Part shown: positions 54,859-64,000 of the stretch, piece after piece
How positions within the stretch are numbered: position 1 is the first letter of the stretch
How the letters are laid out: every line of letters starts with the position of its first letter
Assembly: GCA_014529385.2 (NCBI GenBank)
Contig: CM043948.1
Coordinates: forward strand, 82,545,260 to 82,609,259
DNA: 64,000 nucleotides
Source: Adiantum capillus-veneris
Lineage: Eukaryota > Streptophyta > Polypodiopsida > Polypodiales > Pteridaceae
Direction of reading: 5' to 3'
Notes under the pieces: model-generated
Databases searched by the model: none
Told to the model about the DNA's origin: nothing
The model's input: the letters and a program-made list of their open reading frames with translations, nothing else
Position numbers and translations under genes: made by a program

Positions 54859-55265
54859 TAGCCTATTTTTGAATGGGCAGCTTTTTATGGACAGCTCTTG
54901 GGGCTTTGCTTTTGGCATCCCTTGTAAAACCTTTATAAATGTGGGCAGGCCTCCCACTTCTCAGAGCATCTGGATCCAGAGTCTGAGAGTGAGAGCCTCC
55001 CACTATCTTGAGAGATGCATGGAGATCAGAACCACCGGGTTATAATCTCGTCTTTATTGGTCAATGTCTATATTTGTGGGTACTTTGAGTTGCAGATTAA
55101 TACAAAAAGAAATACCGAAAGGCGCGCCAGTCTTTGGGGCCAATATCTCTAGGCACGGAACTCCGCTGGGCCGTGTCGAATTAATTGTGAACTGTGAATT
55201 GTTCTGAAGTAAATTCCTGTTGTGTCGCGGTAGAATCTTGACTTGGAGTGTCCAAGTCTGTTACA
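54859..55265 (+). mobile_element. family A LTR fragment
   Basis: The second half of a family A LTR in plus orientation, from the TTTTGGCATCCCTTGTAAAA block through the shared motif (about 55108-55129, GGGG altered to GGCG) to TCTGTTACA at 55265. It does not match the orientation of A4 and ends exactly at an LTR terminus beside the C3 LTR. Confidence 0.82.
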
Positions 55266-55471
55266 AACTTTGGGTGTATTGACTTGGAAAATGGAGATGC
55301 TTGGTGCTACTAGGTTGTGCAATCAGAGGATATGCAACTAGTCTAAGTGCTTGGACATGCACGGCCTGCGCACAGGCTCACAAGGGTGCCAGAACACTTT
55401 CTAGGCTAATCTGAACCCTAGAACTGGGATAGCTTATCCACATGCACATAGGGTTAGATGTGCACGTGACA
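55266..55471 (-). mobile_element. C3 3' LTR (truncated)
   Basis: Matches 61541-61744 (CTTTGG.TGTATTGACTTGG to GTGCACGTGACA). Confidence 0.92.
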
Positions 55472-56016
55472 TCCCCTCCTTTTTAAAGTGAGGTACTGGT
55501 ACCGAGGTGCATGACTTCTTTGTAGTCTGCCAACAACTCTGGGTAATCTTTGAAAAAGTCTTCGTCAACCCACACGGCTTCATGTGTTCTTCGATGTTTG
55601 AACTTCAAAAAGTACTGTCGTACTTGTTTCTTTGAGCCATGGCGAAACCGATGCAACAAGACTTGCTCCGGCTCCATAACTTCGGCTTCATCTATGATTT
55701 CTGGTTCCTCTTCTTCAGAATTGTCCTTTGGAAGTGTACCCTGAAACACTTTCAACCACAAAACATGGAAAACGTTGTGCATGGACCATGACTTAGGCAA
55801 CTGCAATTTCATAGAAACCTCATTGATCTGTCTAAGGACAGGAAATGGACCATACATTCTGAAAGACAACTTAGGACACTTCTTTCCGACTTGCTTAAGA
55901 CGTTGCTTCATGATTCTCAAATAGACCCAATCCCCTTCCTTGATAGTAACATCTTGACGATGCTTGTTAGTGTGCCGTGAATAAGACTCCTGAGCCTTGC
56001 TTAGCCGAAGCTTCAC
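55472..56016 (-). pseudogene. C3: integrase C-terminus and chromodomain-like end
   Basis: A 177-codon open frame (56016-55486): IKEGDWVYLRIMKQRLKQVG, FRMYGPFPVLRQINEVSMKL and SWSMHNVFHVLWLKVFQGTL (integrase C-terminal domain), an acidic linker, then RQYFLKFKHRRTHEAVWVDE and LADYKEVMHLGTSTSL. The last codons contain the palindrome GGTACTGGTACC (55492-55503), and the purine tract follows at once. The Phe/Tyr-Leu-x-Phe and Trp positions of a chromodomain-like fold are visible. Confidence 0.85.
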
Positions 56017-56629
56017 ACTTCATCCAATGATTGACTTTCAGTATTGGCATCAGACAATTGACTGATTGAACGAGTCAATGTGACTGGAACGGACGGCCAA
56101 ATATTGCCTTATACGGAGTTCTACCAATGGCAGAGGAATAAGAGTCATTCAAAATTGCTTGGACTATTGGGAGATAGAGCTCCCAATGAGACTGTTGATC
56201 ATGCACATAAGACTTTAAAACATCAAAAGCCAATTGATTGTAATTTTTTTTTTGATCATTTGAGTGTGGATAAAAAGCAGATGAAAAATTTAACTTTGTG
56301 CCAAAATTTTTAAAGAGAGCTTGCCAAAAATTTGACGTGAACTTAACATCCCTATCTGAAACGATTGACTTTGGCAAACCACAGAGGGGATACCAATGCT
56401 TAATGAACAACCGTGCTACATCTTGTGTAGTGACTGTGGCCTTACAAGGAATTAACATGCAAAATTTGCTGAAACGATCAACGATTGTCAAACATTGTGT
56501 GTTCCTTGCATGCAAACTAGGGAAGATTAGTCACAAAATCCATAGAGATATCTTGAAAAGGTCCTTTGGGTGCACTGTGTGACATAACAAAACACACCTT
56601 TTGCATTTAAGGCCATTAAAAGAATCTTC
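56017..56629 (-). pseudogene. C3: integrase core
   Basis: LKCKRC (zinc cysteines) leads to HARNTQCLTIVDRFSKFCML (first Asp), LPKSIVSDRDVKFTSNFWQA (second Asp) and LNFSSAFYPHSNDQKKNYNQ, where the catalytic Glu (expected in DGQTE) is replaced. YVHDQQSHWELYLPIVQAIL follows. Open from 56515 to 56078, then a frameshift. Confidence 0.88.
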
Positions 56630-57247
56630 CTATTTTTCCAAAGTGGTGTTCATTCCCCTGTGCCCACCCGTGAGAGAGTCATGAGCATCGTGCAATATGG
56701 CTATCCTGAGAGAGAGAAACACATATAGACGGTGACGAAAATGCAACAAACCTTCACGAATGAGATAGTTGTTGGATACTTGAGAAGCAAGAGCCTGCAA
56801 CCATTGCTTACCAAACTCAGAATCTGCATACTGATTCTTCATGGTGTTGAAAGAGACACCCTGAATAAAAACTATGGATCCTGACTCAAGAGCAAAGATC
56901 TGTCCTTTGCTACTTAACGCATCTGCCACAGGGTTAGCTTTACCAGACACATACTCAATCAAACCACAAAATTGCTTAAAAAACTGTGACCACCGTGCTT
57001 GGCGATCACTCCAATGTGCACTAGGCATAGACTGGAGCTACTTGAGGACTTGATGATCTGTGCCAACTGTGAACTCTCTACCATACAGAAAATGCTTCCA
57101 ATGCTTGAGAGAGTGAATAACAGAGAGAAGTTCTTTGTCATAAATTGAATAATTCTTTTCGGCACTATTTAACTTCCGACTGAGAATTGCAACTGCGCGG
57201 CCATGCTGTTGAAGCACAACACCTATGGCGACATTGCTCGCATCCGT
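56630..57247 (-). pseudogene. C3: RNase H and integrase zinc start
   Basis: Across two frames: VAIGVVLQQHGRAVAILSRK, YDKELLSVIHSLKHWKHFLY and VGTDHQVLK followed by a stop, then an open frame (57028-56633) with DRQARWSQFFKQFCGLIEYV, SGKANPVADALSSKGQIFAL, IREGLLHFRHRLYVFLSLRI and ILHDAHDSLTGGHRGMNTTL, the start of the integrase zinc domain. Confidence 0.85.
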
Positions 57248-58113
57248 CTATATCTCAAAGGGGTCGTCCCAAGAGGCAAGGGTGAGACATAGCGCTTCTG
57301 TCAACACCGCAACCTTGAGAGCCGAAAAAGCCTCAACGGCTGCCTCAGGCAAAACAACACGCTGTCGGCGAGTTTTCACCCCTTTCAAAACATCAGTCAT
57401 GGGTGCGGCAATGCGTGCAAAATTCTCTATGTGCAAACTATATGCTTGAAATAAACCAAGAAAAGAATGCACATCATATGTAGTTTTGTGCAAATCCCAA
57501 TTACGAACCTGTTCTACCTTTGTTGGATCAAGCTTGACACCTTCTACAGAACTGACAATGTAGTGAACTATATGCTTGACATAAACCAAGCTTGACACCT
57601 TCTGCAAAAACTCAGACTTCTTAGCTGCAATGTACAACTGACACTCATCCAAACGGGCTAAAACCTTTTCAACATCCTTTTCATGTTGTTCCCACGATGG
57701 AGAGAATATGAGAATGTCATTAAGAAAGATAAACACACACTCGTCGATCATACCACCAAAACGGCCTACATGAGACGGTTGAATGTACCAACGGCACCTA
57801 TCAATCCAAAAGACATAACCACATACTCCCATTGCCCTTGCTCTGTGCCAAAGGCGGTCTTGTCGATATCGGATTTAAATACCCTTACATGATGGTATTC
57901 ACTTTTGAGATCGACTTTGCTGAAAAAATTTGCCCCATTGAGCCTATCGAGGATATACTCAATGTGAGGCATCGGAAACTTGTTCTTTACGGTGATCTTG
58001 TTCAAAGCCCTGTAATCAACACATAAACGAGGCGAACCATCCTTCTTGCGGACAAATAAAATATGAGCAGCAGAAGGACTTACACTAGGGCGTATGAATC
58101 CTCTGGCCACCAA
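57248..58113 (-). pseudogene. C3: reverse transcriptase
   Basis: [60 protein letters not shown] and [20 protein letters not shown] (58113-57766), then a frameshift and ECVFIFLNDILIFSPSWEQH, where the catalytic pair is FLND, so the first Asp is Asn. A duplicated VSSLVYVKHIVHYIVSSVEG stretch interrupts the thumb (a repeat of about 40 bases, TATGCTTG(A/G)(A/C)ATAAACCAAG, near 57440 and 57570), then GVKLDPTKVEQVRNWDLHKT and VHSFLGLFQAYSLHIENFAR. Confidence 0.88.
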
Positions 58114-58840
58114 CTCCGTGAGTTATCGCTCTAACTCTTCTTCCTGAGTCTTGTTCAAACGGTAGGGAGCCTTACTCACTAGCTGTGCCCTCCCCGTGAG
58201 TTCTATGCGATGGTCCTCCGGCCCCGCTCGGGAGGGAGACAGGGTGGAAGATCGTCATGTAAAAAGAGGTGATCATACTTTGTAAACAGACCTGATTACC
58301 TTTTTGGAGCCTTAAGGTTCTAAGTGACTAGAGAGGCATAAATGAATGCCGCATGTGCTCCTCTTTGTAATTCACGCTTCGCCTGCACATGAGGAATGAG
58401 AGGTAAAGAATGAAGACCCTCCTCACCACGAATGATCATGGGAGAGTCACTTTTGGCATTTAGAGTGAGCGTATTGTCTACCCAATCAATGAGAGGGGTA
58501 TGTTCGCGAAACCATCAAATGCCCAAAATCATATCACATCGTGAGAGAGGAGACACAACAAATCTTCTACAGAAGGAAGTTGCTGAACAGTGAATAACAC
58601 ATCAAGGCACTCTTGTGTAGTGAGAGAGTCCATATCGAGAGCGAAGCCAGACACCTCCAGAGGAGTTTTCGGGCTAACCTCCAAGCTGGCTCTTTCTACA
58701 AGAGAGTCACTAATCACATCATGCATACTTCTGGAATCAAAAAATATGACAAGACGCTGACCCTTCACATGACCATAACATTTAAATAGAGACTCATCAA
58801 TGTGTGTGTCAGAGACATGTGGAGATTCAATGTGGTTCAC
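58114..58840 (-). pseudogene. C3: aspartic protease and linker
   Basis: A 103-codon frame: CYGHVKGQRLVIFFDSRSMH then DVISDSLVERASLEVSPKTP. The protease triplet reads Asp-Ser-Arg instead of Asp-Ser-Gly, so the site is damaged. The equivalent of ILGIPWF ends the frame with a stop (ILGI.WF). The linker to reverse transcriptase has frameshifts. Confidence 0.75.
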
Positions 58841-60179
58841 TAAAGTGCTTGTGGTAGCTGTGGTGCTTTGGGTTCTCTAGGTGGTGCTATCTTAGGACAT
58901 GCCTTTTTCATATGACCCTTAACGTGACATTGAAAACATCGACCTTCCTTCGCGTAAATGATTTGTTCTTCTGATGTTATATATCCTCCTAGAATTCCTT
59001 GTGCAACTTTTTCATGTAGGGTTAGCTTAGGTTTAGCAGGTGTTTTTGCTTTACCCATAGATTCATTTTGAGAGTTCTTTTCCGAAGGATTAGAGGAAGA
59101 TGGGCTAGAAGAATTGCCATTCTTACCGTTCTTACAATTTTGTAGTTTTTGAGGATTCTGAGAGGTACTGTGAGAAGACTTGTTCTCCTTAGGCTTTCCT
59201 TTGTTGTGCTTCATTCCTGCACGAGAGCAATCGCTACCGCCTTGTTGGGATCTATTAGGTCGAGGACCTCGACATCGAACTTGATATACTCGTCCAACAT
59301 GAAAAGAAAGGCCTCTTTGCGTTCCGCATCCGATTTGCATAATTGGGTGCCAAGTTGCAAAACACGGTTAGAAAAAGACATAATTGGTGTACCATTTTGC
59401 TTAAAGTTACGCCAATCTTCTTTTAACCGCGCTAGGTACTAAGGTGGCATGAACCGTGCCTTGAGCTTGTCTTGGAGGTCGGCCCAATTGAAAGAAAGGG
59501 GCACGCCTTCCTTCGCTTCCTCCAGGTGCGCGGCAAACTGTGCCTCTTGCAACGCTTGATACCAATTAATGGCATCACCGGCAAGATACATGGCTACCAT
59601 CAAAACTTTGCTATTCATTGTTTTCTTAGTTGTCGCAAAGTAAGCATTAAATTGATGCAACCAAGAATGAATAACATCAGCATCCATCTTATCGTTATAC
59701 TTACTGAACGTCAACTTCTCGGTGACTGAGTTGTTGGAATCTGCATCTCTACCTGTGCTACTTGATGAAGTGCCAACATCCTTGATTGGCTCGGATTTCG
59801 AGGTGAGTAACTGTAGGACCAACTCTTGCATGCGTTGGTCTCTCTGCGTCTCATGCTCTAACTCCATAGCCGCTCGCTTTTCTTCGACCGCTATTTGTTG
59901 AGCTTCGCGCGCTTGCTCGCGCTCAAGCTATAGTTTCCCTTCGGTATTCGGCCGCCAAGCGCGCTCGCTCACGCTCACACTCCATGGCTGCCCTTCTTTC
60001 TTCTAAGGCGCTGCGTTGCACCTCCTGTTGTAGCATCATCAATTTGACCAAAGCCTCCATAGGTTTGGTGCAATCTGTGGCGTAGATGGGGATGGGGGAG
60101 GATCGAGAAACAATCCTCCTGGTGTAGAAACTTCTTCTTCTCCAACTCCACTCTCATCACCTTCACGCAAAGTATCCAT
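58841..60179 (-). pseudogene. C3: gag
   Basis: ATG at 60179 (MDTLREGDESGVGEEEVSTP). After a frameshift comes a coiled coil (QQEVQRSALEERRAAMECER, RARLAAEYRRE) with one stop, then an open capsid-like frame (59867-59439) with TFSKYNDKMDADVIHSWLHQ, VAMYLAGDAINWYQALQEAQ and FNWADLQDKLKARFMPP. After a gap a Ser/Asn/Lys-rich linker and the zinc knuckle CFQCHVKGHMKKAC (C-x2-C-x4-H-x4-C, about 58902-58943) follow. Coiled coil and knuckle suggest multimerisation and RNA packaging. Confidence 0.87.
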
Positions 60180-60567
60180 TCTGCTTCGGGTGATGACTAT
60201 ACACTGAGATCTTGGGTACTTGGGTACTTGAGGTACTTGGATTCTTAGCTTGCAATCGGTATTTGAGAAGGCTTTTCTCTTACCCGAGCTCGACTCTTCC
60301 TTGCGGGCGCACCCCTTGGCGGCCTTGCGCTCACACCAAAGTTACTTTTTCCCACCTTACGTCGATTGGCTGGCTGCTAAGTGCACGGTCCGCTCTCAAT
60401 GAGTGAAAAGAGGAACAAGGGGAGGCTGGACAAGCCCTTCTTTCTTGGGTTACCTGCCACTCTTCAAAAACATGATTAGGAATCGACACGCCCAAGTGGA
60501 CTTGGGTTACGTGCGATTGCAACAAGCATAAAATTTTATGTGATTCTTGATACAAAACACTGCCAAA
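60180..60567 (-). other. C3 leader
   Basis: Untranslated stretch between primer site and gag start; matches the C2 leader. Confidence 0.75.
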
Positions 60568-60581
60568 GCGCTTTGATACCA
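60568..60581 (-). promoter_or_regulatory. C3 primer binding site
   Basis: Minus strand TGGTATCAAAGCGC, one base after the LTR; tRNA-Met type. Confidence 0.85.
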
Positions 60582-60582
60582 A

Positions 60583-60746
60583 TGTGAGGTGCAACGGAAG
60601 TGAATGTTGGTAATGCTCAGGATGAGTGCTCTGAACTGTGCTCAAGGGTTCCTTTTACTTATGGAAGGGAGAGCCATCCATTGTTCTTAGAGAGAGAGTG
60701 CAAGTGCAATGATCACAAACAAAGTGAATGCTTATGTGAATGAAAG

Positions 60747-60793
<47 letters not shown>

Positions 60794-61744
60794 ATACGAC
60801 ACCAGGTGGGTTCTCAAACCCCCTTCCAAGGGCCCCCCTCTATGGCGAGAGAGGTCTATGCTATAGATTGCACAAATATGGTACAATGGTCTAGATGCAA
60901 TGGACTTGCCGACGATGTCGACAACAATCGTGATGTCGACGAGGACGGGCTGAAAACTGAAAACGCTAGGATTGATATATTGAAATCTGGAAATGCTGAC
61001 TTTCTACTGAATACTGACGCTCTGTCGGAGTGGATGGTGATGACGACGACTCGACGACGATGCGCTGAAAACACTGATGCTGAAAATTGAAAACTGCGGG
61101 CTGAAATGGAAAACGTTGGCTGAACTGGACGAGATGATGAGGATCTAGTGTGGGAGATGGGATCTGCGAGGTTAAGGGCTGAAAACTGTAAGTGCAAAGG
61201 GTTGAAACTGGAAATGCTAATCTGATCTGACTGAAAACGCTAGCTGGATCTGGGATTGGCAAAAATGCTAGGTGCTTGAGACCTAAACGCTGCGCAGATT
61301 TGCAAGGTGCCAAAACGCCAAGTGCTTGAGGCTGTGCCGGTATTGTTGAGTCGAGGCACTACAAGTTGGATAACTTCTTCTGTTGCCTCTTCTGCATGAA
61401 ATGGGTGCCCCCTCTCCTCCTTATATACCAGGACCATGCTGGGTCAAGCATGCTCCCCTACAACCCCCACGACCTTGTGAATTGGCAATTAAATAATGAA
61501 ATAATTAATTATAAAATCCTTGCCTGAAAATGTCATGGAACTTTGGATGTATTGACTTGGAAAATGCAGATGCTGGGTGCTACTGGGTTGTGCAATCAGA
61601 GGATATGCAACTACTCTAAGTGCCTAGACATGCACGGCCTGCACACAGGCTCTCAAGGGTGCTAGAACACTTCCTAGGCTAATCTGAACCCTAGAACTGG
61701 GATAGCTTGTCCACATGCACATAGGGTTAGATGTGCACGTGACA
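60583..61744 (-). mobile_element. C3 5' LTR
   Basis: 1162 bases, TGTGAGGTGCAACGG..GTGCACGTGACA on the + strand. Contains a GA microsatellite (60751-60790) and GCTGAAAAC-rich stretches like the C2 LTRs. Confidence 0.92.
60751..60790. repeat. GA microsatellite
   Basis: About 20 GA units inside the C3 5' LTR; C2 LTRs have a shorter run at the same place. Confidence 0.95.
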
Positions 61745-62929
61745 CCTTCGAGAGAGCACAAACGAATGTTTGCCTGAAGATTTGCATTTTCCAGAGCGGA
61801 TATGCGTTGATCGAGGCTCTAGAAAGTATGCGTAATCCATGTATATAGAGCATGTGTGAACGGAATTTGAGTGTTACTTTGCACGTCCTCACATTGTGCA
61901 CCCGAGCTGGAGGAATCCATGACAAAACTGGGTGGGAAAGTTGAATTTTCGTACTTTTCCCTTGAGAAAATTTGAACTCTAGGTAGCTCTCTGCGTCGAC
62001 GTGAGCGTCTGGAGGTGGGCAAGTGATGGTGCGAGCGCGAGCAGATGGGAGAGGGGGCTTGGGAGAGGAGCAGGGGACTAAAAAATGAGTTCTTTGCAAC
62101 TTTTTGTAGTCTTTGTAAGCAAGTTTTTAATGAAACTCAGCTTTCATACTTATTTTAAAAAAAAATCCAAAGTGTCCTGGTTGCATTAAAAAATGGGATA
62201 AGAAAAAACTCAACGCAAGAGAGGAGTTTACAAGCGTATCTATTCTGCAAGGTGAAAATCAACGAGCAGGTGATGCGTGGAATTCTCCTTTGCGTACCCA
62301 CACGATGCCAAGCTTGCAAGCGATAATCCTCTCTCTCGGATAAGGATGCGTGCCACCACACTTTCTCTCTCCTCATGCGTGACTTCATACAGAAGAACAC
62401 AGACAAATCAATAAGAGAGGAATATGCTGAATTGAAGCATACATTAGCAAATTAAAGAGTAACATCCTGATTTTTATCGAAAATCGGATTAAAAATCATG
62501 AAATTGTGTGTTTTACTGCATAAAACCAGAAGAATGTAGTCAAATTTCTGATTTTCAGCACTCCCACCGGTGAAACCATTGATTTTTATCAAAAATCAGC
62601 AAAAAGAACATTAATTTTCACGTGCACACAAGCTCATGAGAAGAAAAATAGATAAGTAAACAATCATTTCATAAAAAATTACATGAAATTGAGATTATCC
62701 AACTCAAACCAGTCCATAGGTGTGCACATGGTCCTTCCTGTAGCCAAACCGTATCTGATCCCGTGAAACAAACACGCGAAGAGGATCTCCTGCCTACATG
62801 GACCGCCTATGGACACGCGTCTGACAAACCACCCGACCTAGCACCATCCGGCAACTCCCCTGTCCTTGGGCCATCGTTTGAGGACGTAGGTGTGCACGCG
62901 TAAGATAGAGTGCCTCATACCACCTGGCC
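61745..62929. other. unassigned AT-rich DNA
   Basis: No gene or element recognised. Two hairpin-forming repeats of GATTTTTATC(G/A)AAAATC type lie near 62470 and 62580. Confidence 0.5.
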
Positions 62930-64000
62930 TAAAACCGGCCCGTGGGGCGGTAGGCTTTGGCTTTCACCCGAAATTCTTTACTTTAGATACACACAGAGAG
63001 AACGTGCAAAGGGAACCTGCAACAAGAATTAATAGTTAAGTACACACGGCTCGGAAGCTAGAATGCCCCGAGCAGACGCCGACAACTGTAGGCCCCAAAA
63101 TTGGCGCCCCTTTAGGTATTTCTTTATTCTTTAGGAGGGTAAATTACAAAGAAGAGTCCAGGAATGCTTTATCTGTATCGAGCTAGACACCACCTATTTT
63201 GGCCAAATTTCGGTAGCATAACAACCCCAAAACTTGCGTGAAACCAATTCTTCTGCTGGAACTCTCTTTCACTCGTATAAACTCTCTGATTTCTACCCAA
63301 AAACAGTAAATTCAGCTTGCTGTATCTACTGGTTTTTGCCCTGTTTTCAGTCCTAAACAGTTCCCAAACTGTCCTCTGCTAGTGGGGCACTATTCCCAAT
63401 GTTTCTGGCGTCCGTATGGCTGAAAAACAGTCAATTCACAGCGCATACCCAGCGCTGAAAACGCACCTGTACGGTGAGGTTATGACCCTCACCAGTGCTT
63501 GGTTTGGAGTAGCAGTCAGCTACCCCTGTTCCTGCTCAAGGAGGCTCTTGCCTCAGCACAAAAGCATGAACCCACACAGCTGTACATCAGTCAAATGAAG
63601 AGCCCTCTTGTGGGGCATCACATAACTGCACGTAGGAGAGAGAGAGAGAGCAGTGTGTAGTGTGCAGGGCATCACCTCCTAGCACCACACTGTACATGGG
63701 AGGGAAAGAAAGCACTCCATAGGTCTTAACATGTGACAAAAACCCAAATGAAGCCTCTCCTAGCTTAAAAATCAGTGCCCTTTTTTCTGCATGAGGCAAG
63801 TTCCTGAAAAATTGCCACTTGGCGCATTTACAAGCTTTTTCCCGTTTCGGGGTTGCCGCCTAAAAATCTCCCGACTGGTCGCCCAGTTGACTTCGCGGCA
63901 GAGTTGTAAAGTGTTCCCCTAGTCATACCGGAGGTAATGACGCGAATACATTTCGTGGCCCAAAATAGCAGTTCCCTAAATTTTAGGAGATGATTCCGTT
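62930..64000 (-). mobile_element. family E LTR, running off the window
   Basis: Starts TAAAACCGGCCCGTGGGGCG and follows the E1 LTR order: complement of the shared motif at 63102-63127, TGAACCCACAC..TGTACAT near 63570, GAGAGAGAG and CTTTTTCCCGTTTCGGGGTT near 63840, CTAAATTTTAGGAGATG at the window edge. More diverged than the other family E copies. Confidence 0.85.

Larger units (their letters stand above)
55266..61744 (-). mobile_element. element C3: family C retrotransposon with near-complete domain order
   Basis: Minus strand: 5' LTR 60583-61744, primer site 60568-60581, gag, protease, reverse transcriptase, RNase H, integrase, chromodomain-like end, purine tract (55472-55484) and a truncated 3' LTR (55266-55471). 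The 3' LTR has lost all but its last 206 bases at a family A LTR end. No target duplication can be read because of this. Confidence 0.92.

Overview
This is repeat-dominated nuclear DNA from a land plant. The one host gene piece I recognise is a first exon of the plant mitochondrial Deg protease DEG10 (5470-6136, + strand). Nearly everything right of about 7.2 kb is Ty3/gypsy-type LTR retrotransposon DNA, inserted element into element and heavily decayed. Chromodomain-tailed integrases, tRNA-Met-type primer sites and long nested insertions fit a large-genome plant. A fern or other seed-free plant is possible, but the sequence alone does not settle it. No CRISPR, operon, rRNA or convincing tRNA gene was seen.

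Layout. 1-5.4 kb: AT-rich DNA with a CT microsatellite, two short tandem duplications and LTR relics. 5.47-6.14 kb: DEG10 exon 1, ending at a good splice donor; no second exon was found in the remaining 58 kb. 7.2-10.1 kb: LTR fragments and the 3' part of a family C element (C1). 10.1-23.1 kb: family A element A1 (minus strand), split by two family B elements, B2 (11830-19282, TSD TAACA) and B1 (19418-22370, TSD GGCTT). B2 is itself split by family C element C2 (12626-17215, TSD ATCAG). 23.1-31.4 kb: family E LTR pieces, a scrambled family A copy (A2) and stacked family B LTRs. 31.4-35.6 kb: family F element, interrupted by a solo family C-type LTR. 35.6-54.9 kb: family A element A4 (minus), split in integrase by A3 (36948-53469, TSD TACCA), which is split in reverse transcriptase by family E element E1 (40007-50115, TSD CTTTC), which is split in reverse transcriptase by a solo family E LTR (44189-45659, TSD ACTAT). 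55.3-61.7 kb: family C element C3 with an almost complete domain series. 61.7-62.9 kb: unassigned. 62.9-64 kb: another family E LTR running off the window.

Families used here (my labels). A: coding chromodomain gypsy, LTR about 570 bp, TGTCACAAA..TGTTACA. E: coding chromodomain gypsy, LTR about 1.4-1.5 kb, TGTCACC..TTACA. C: coding gypsy, LTR about 1.2 kb, with deleted copies. F: coding gypsy of another lineage. B: about 2.9 kb with no recognisable coding capacity, sharing termini, primer site, leader and LTR motifs with family A, so probably mobilised by A-type enzymes. All coding copies carry stops, frameshifts or deletions; none looks intact.

The most interesting signals are non-coding: a hairpin with an AGGN loop just before the polypurine tract whose stem changes between families while pairing is kept; a 20-base LTR motif (GAAATACCGAAAGGGGCGCC) shared by otherwise different LTRs; tandem hairpin arrays inside family B; and a family B copy whose last 32 bases are an inverted copy of its own first 32.
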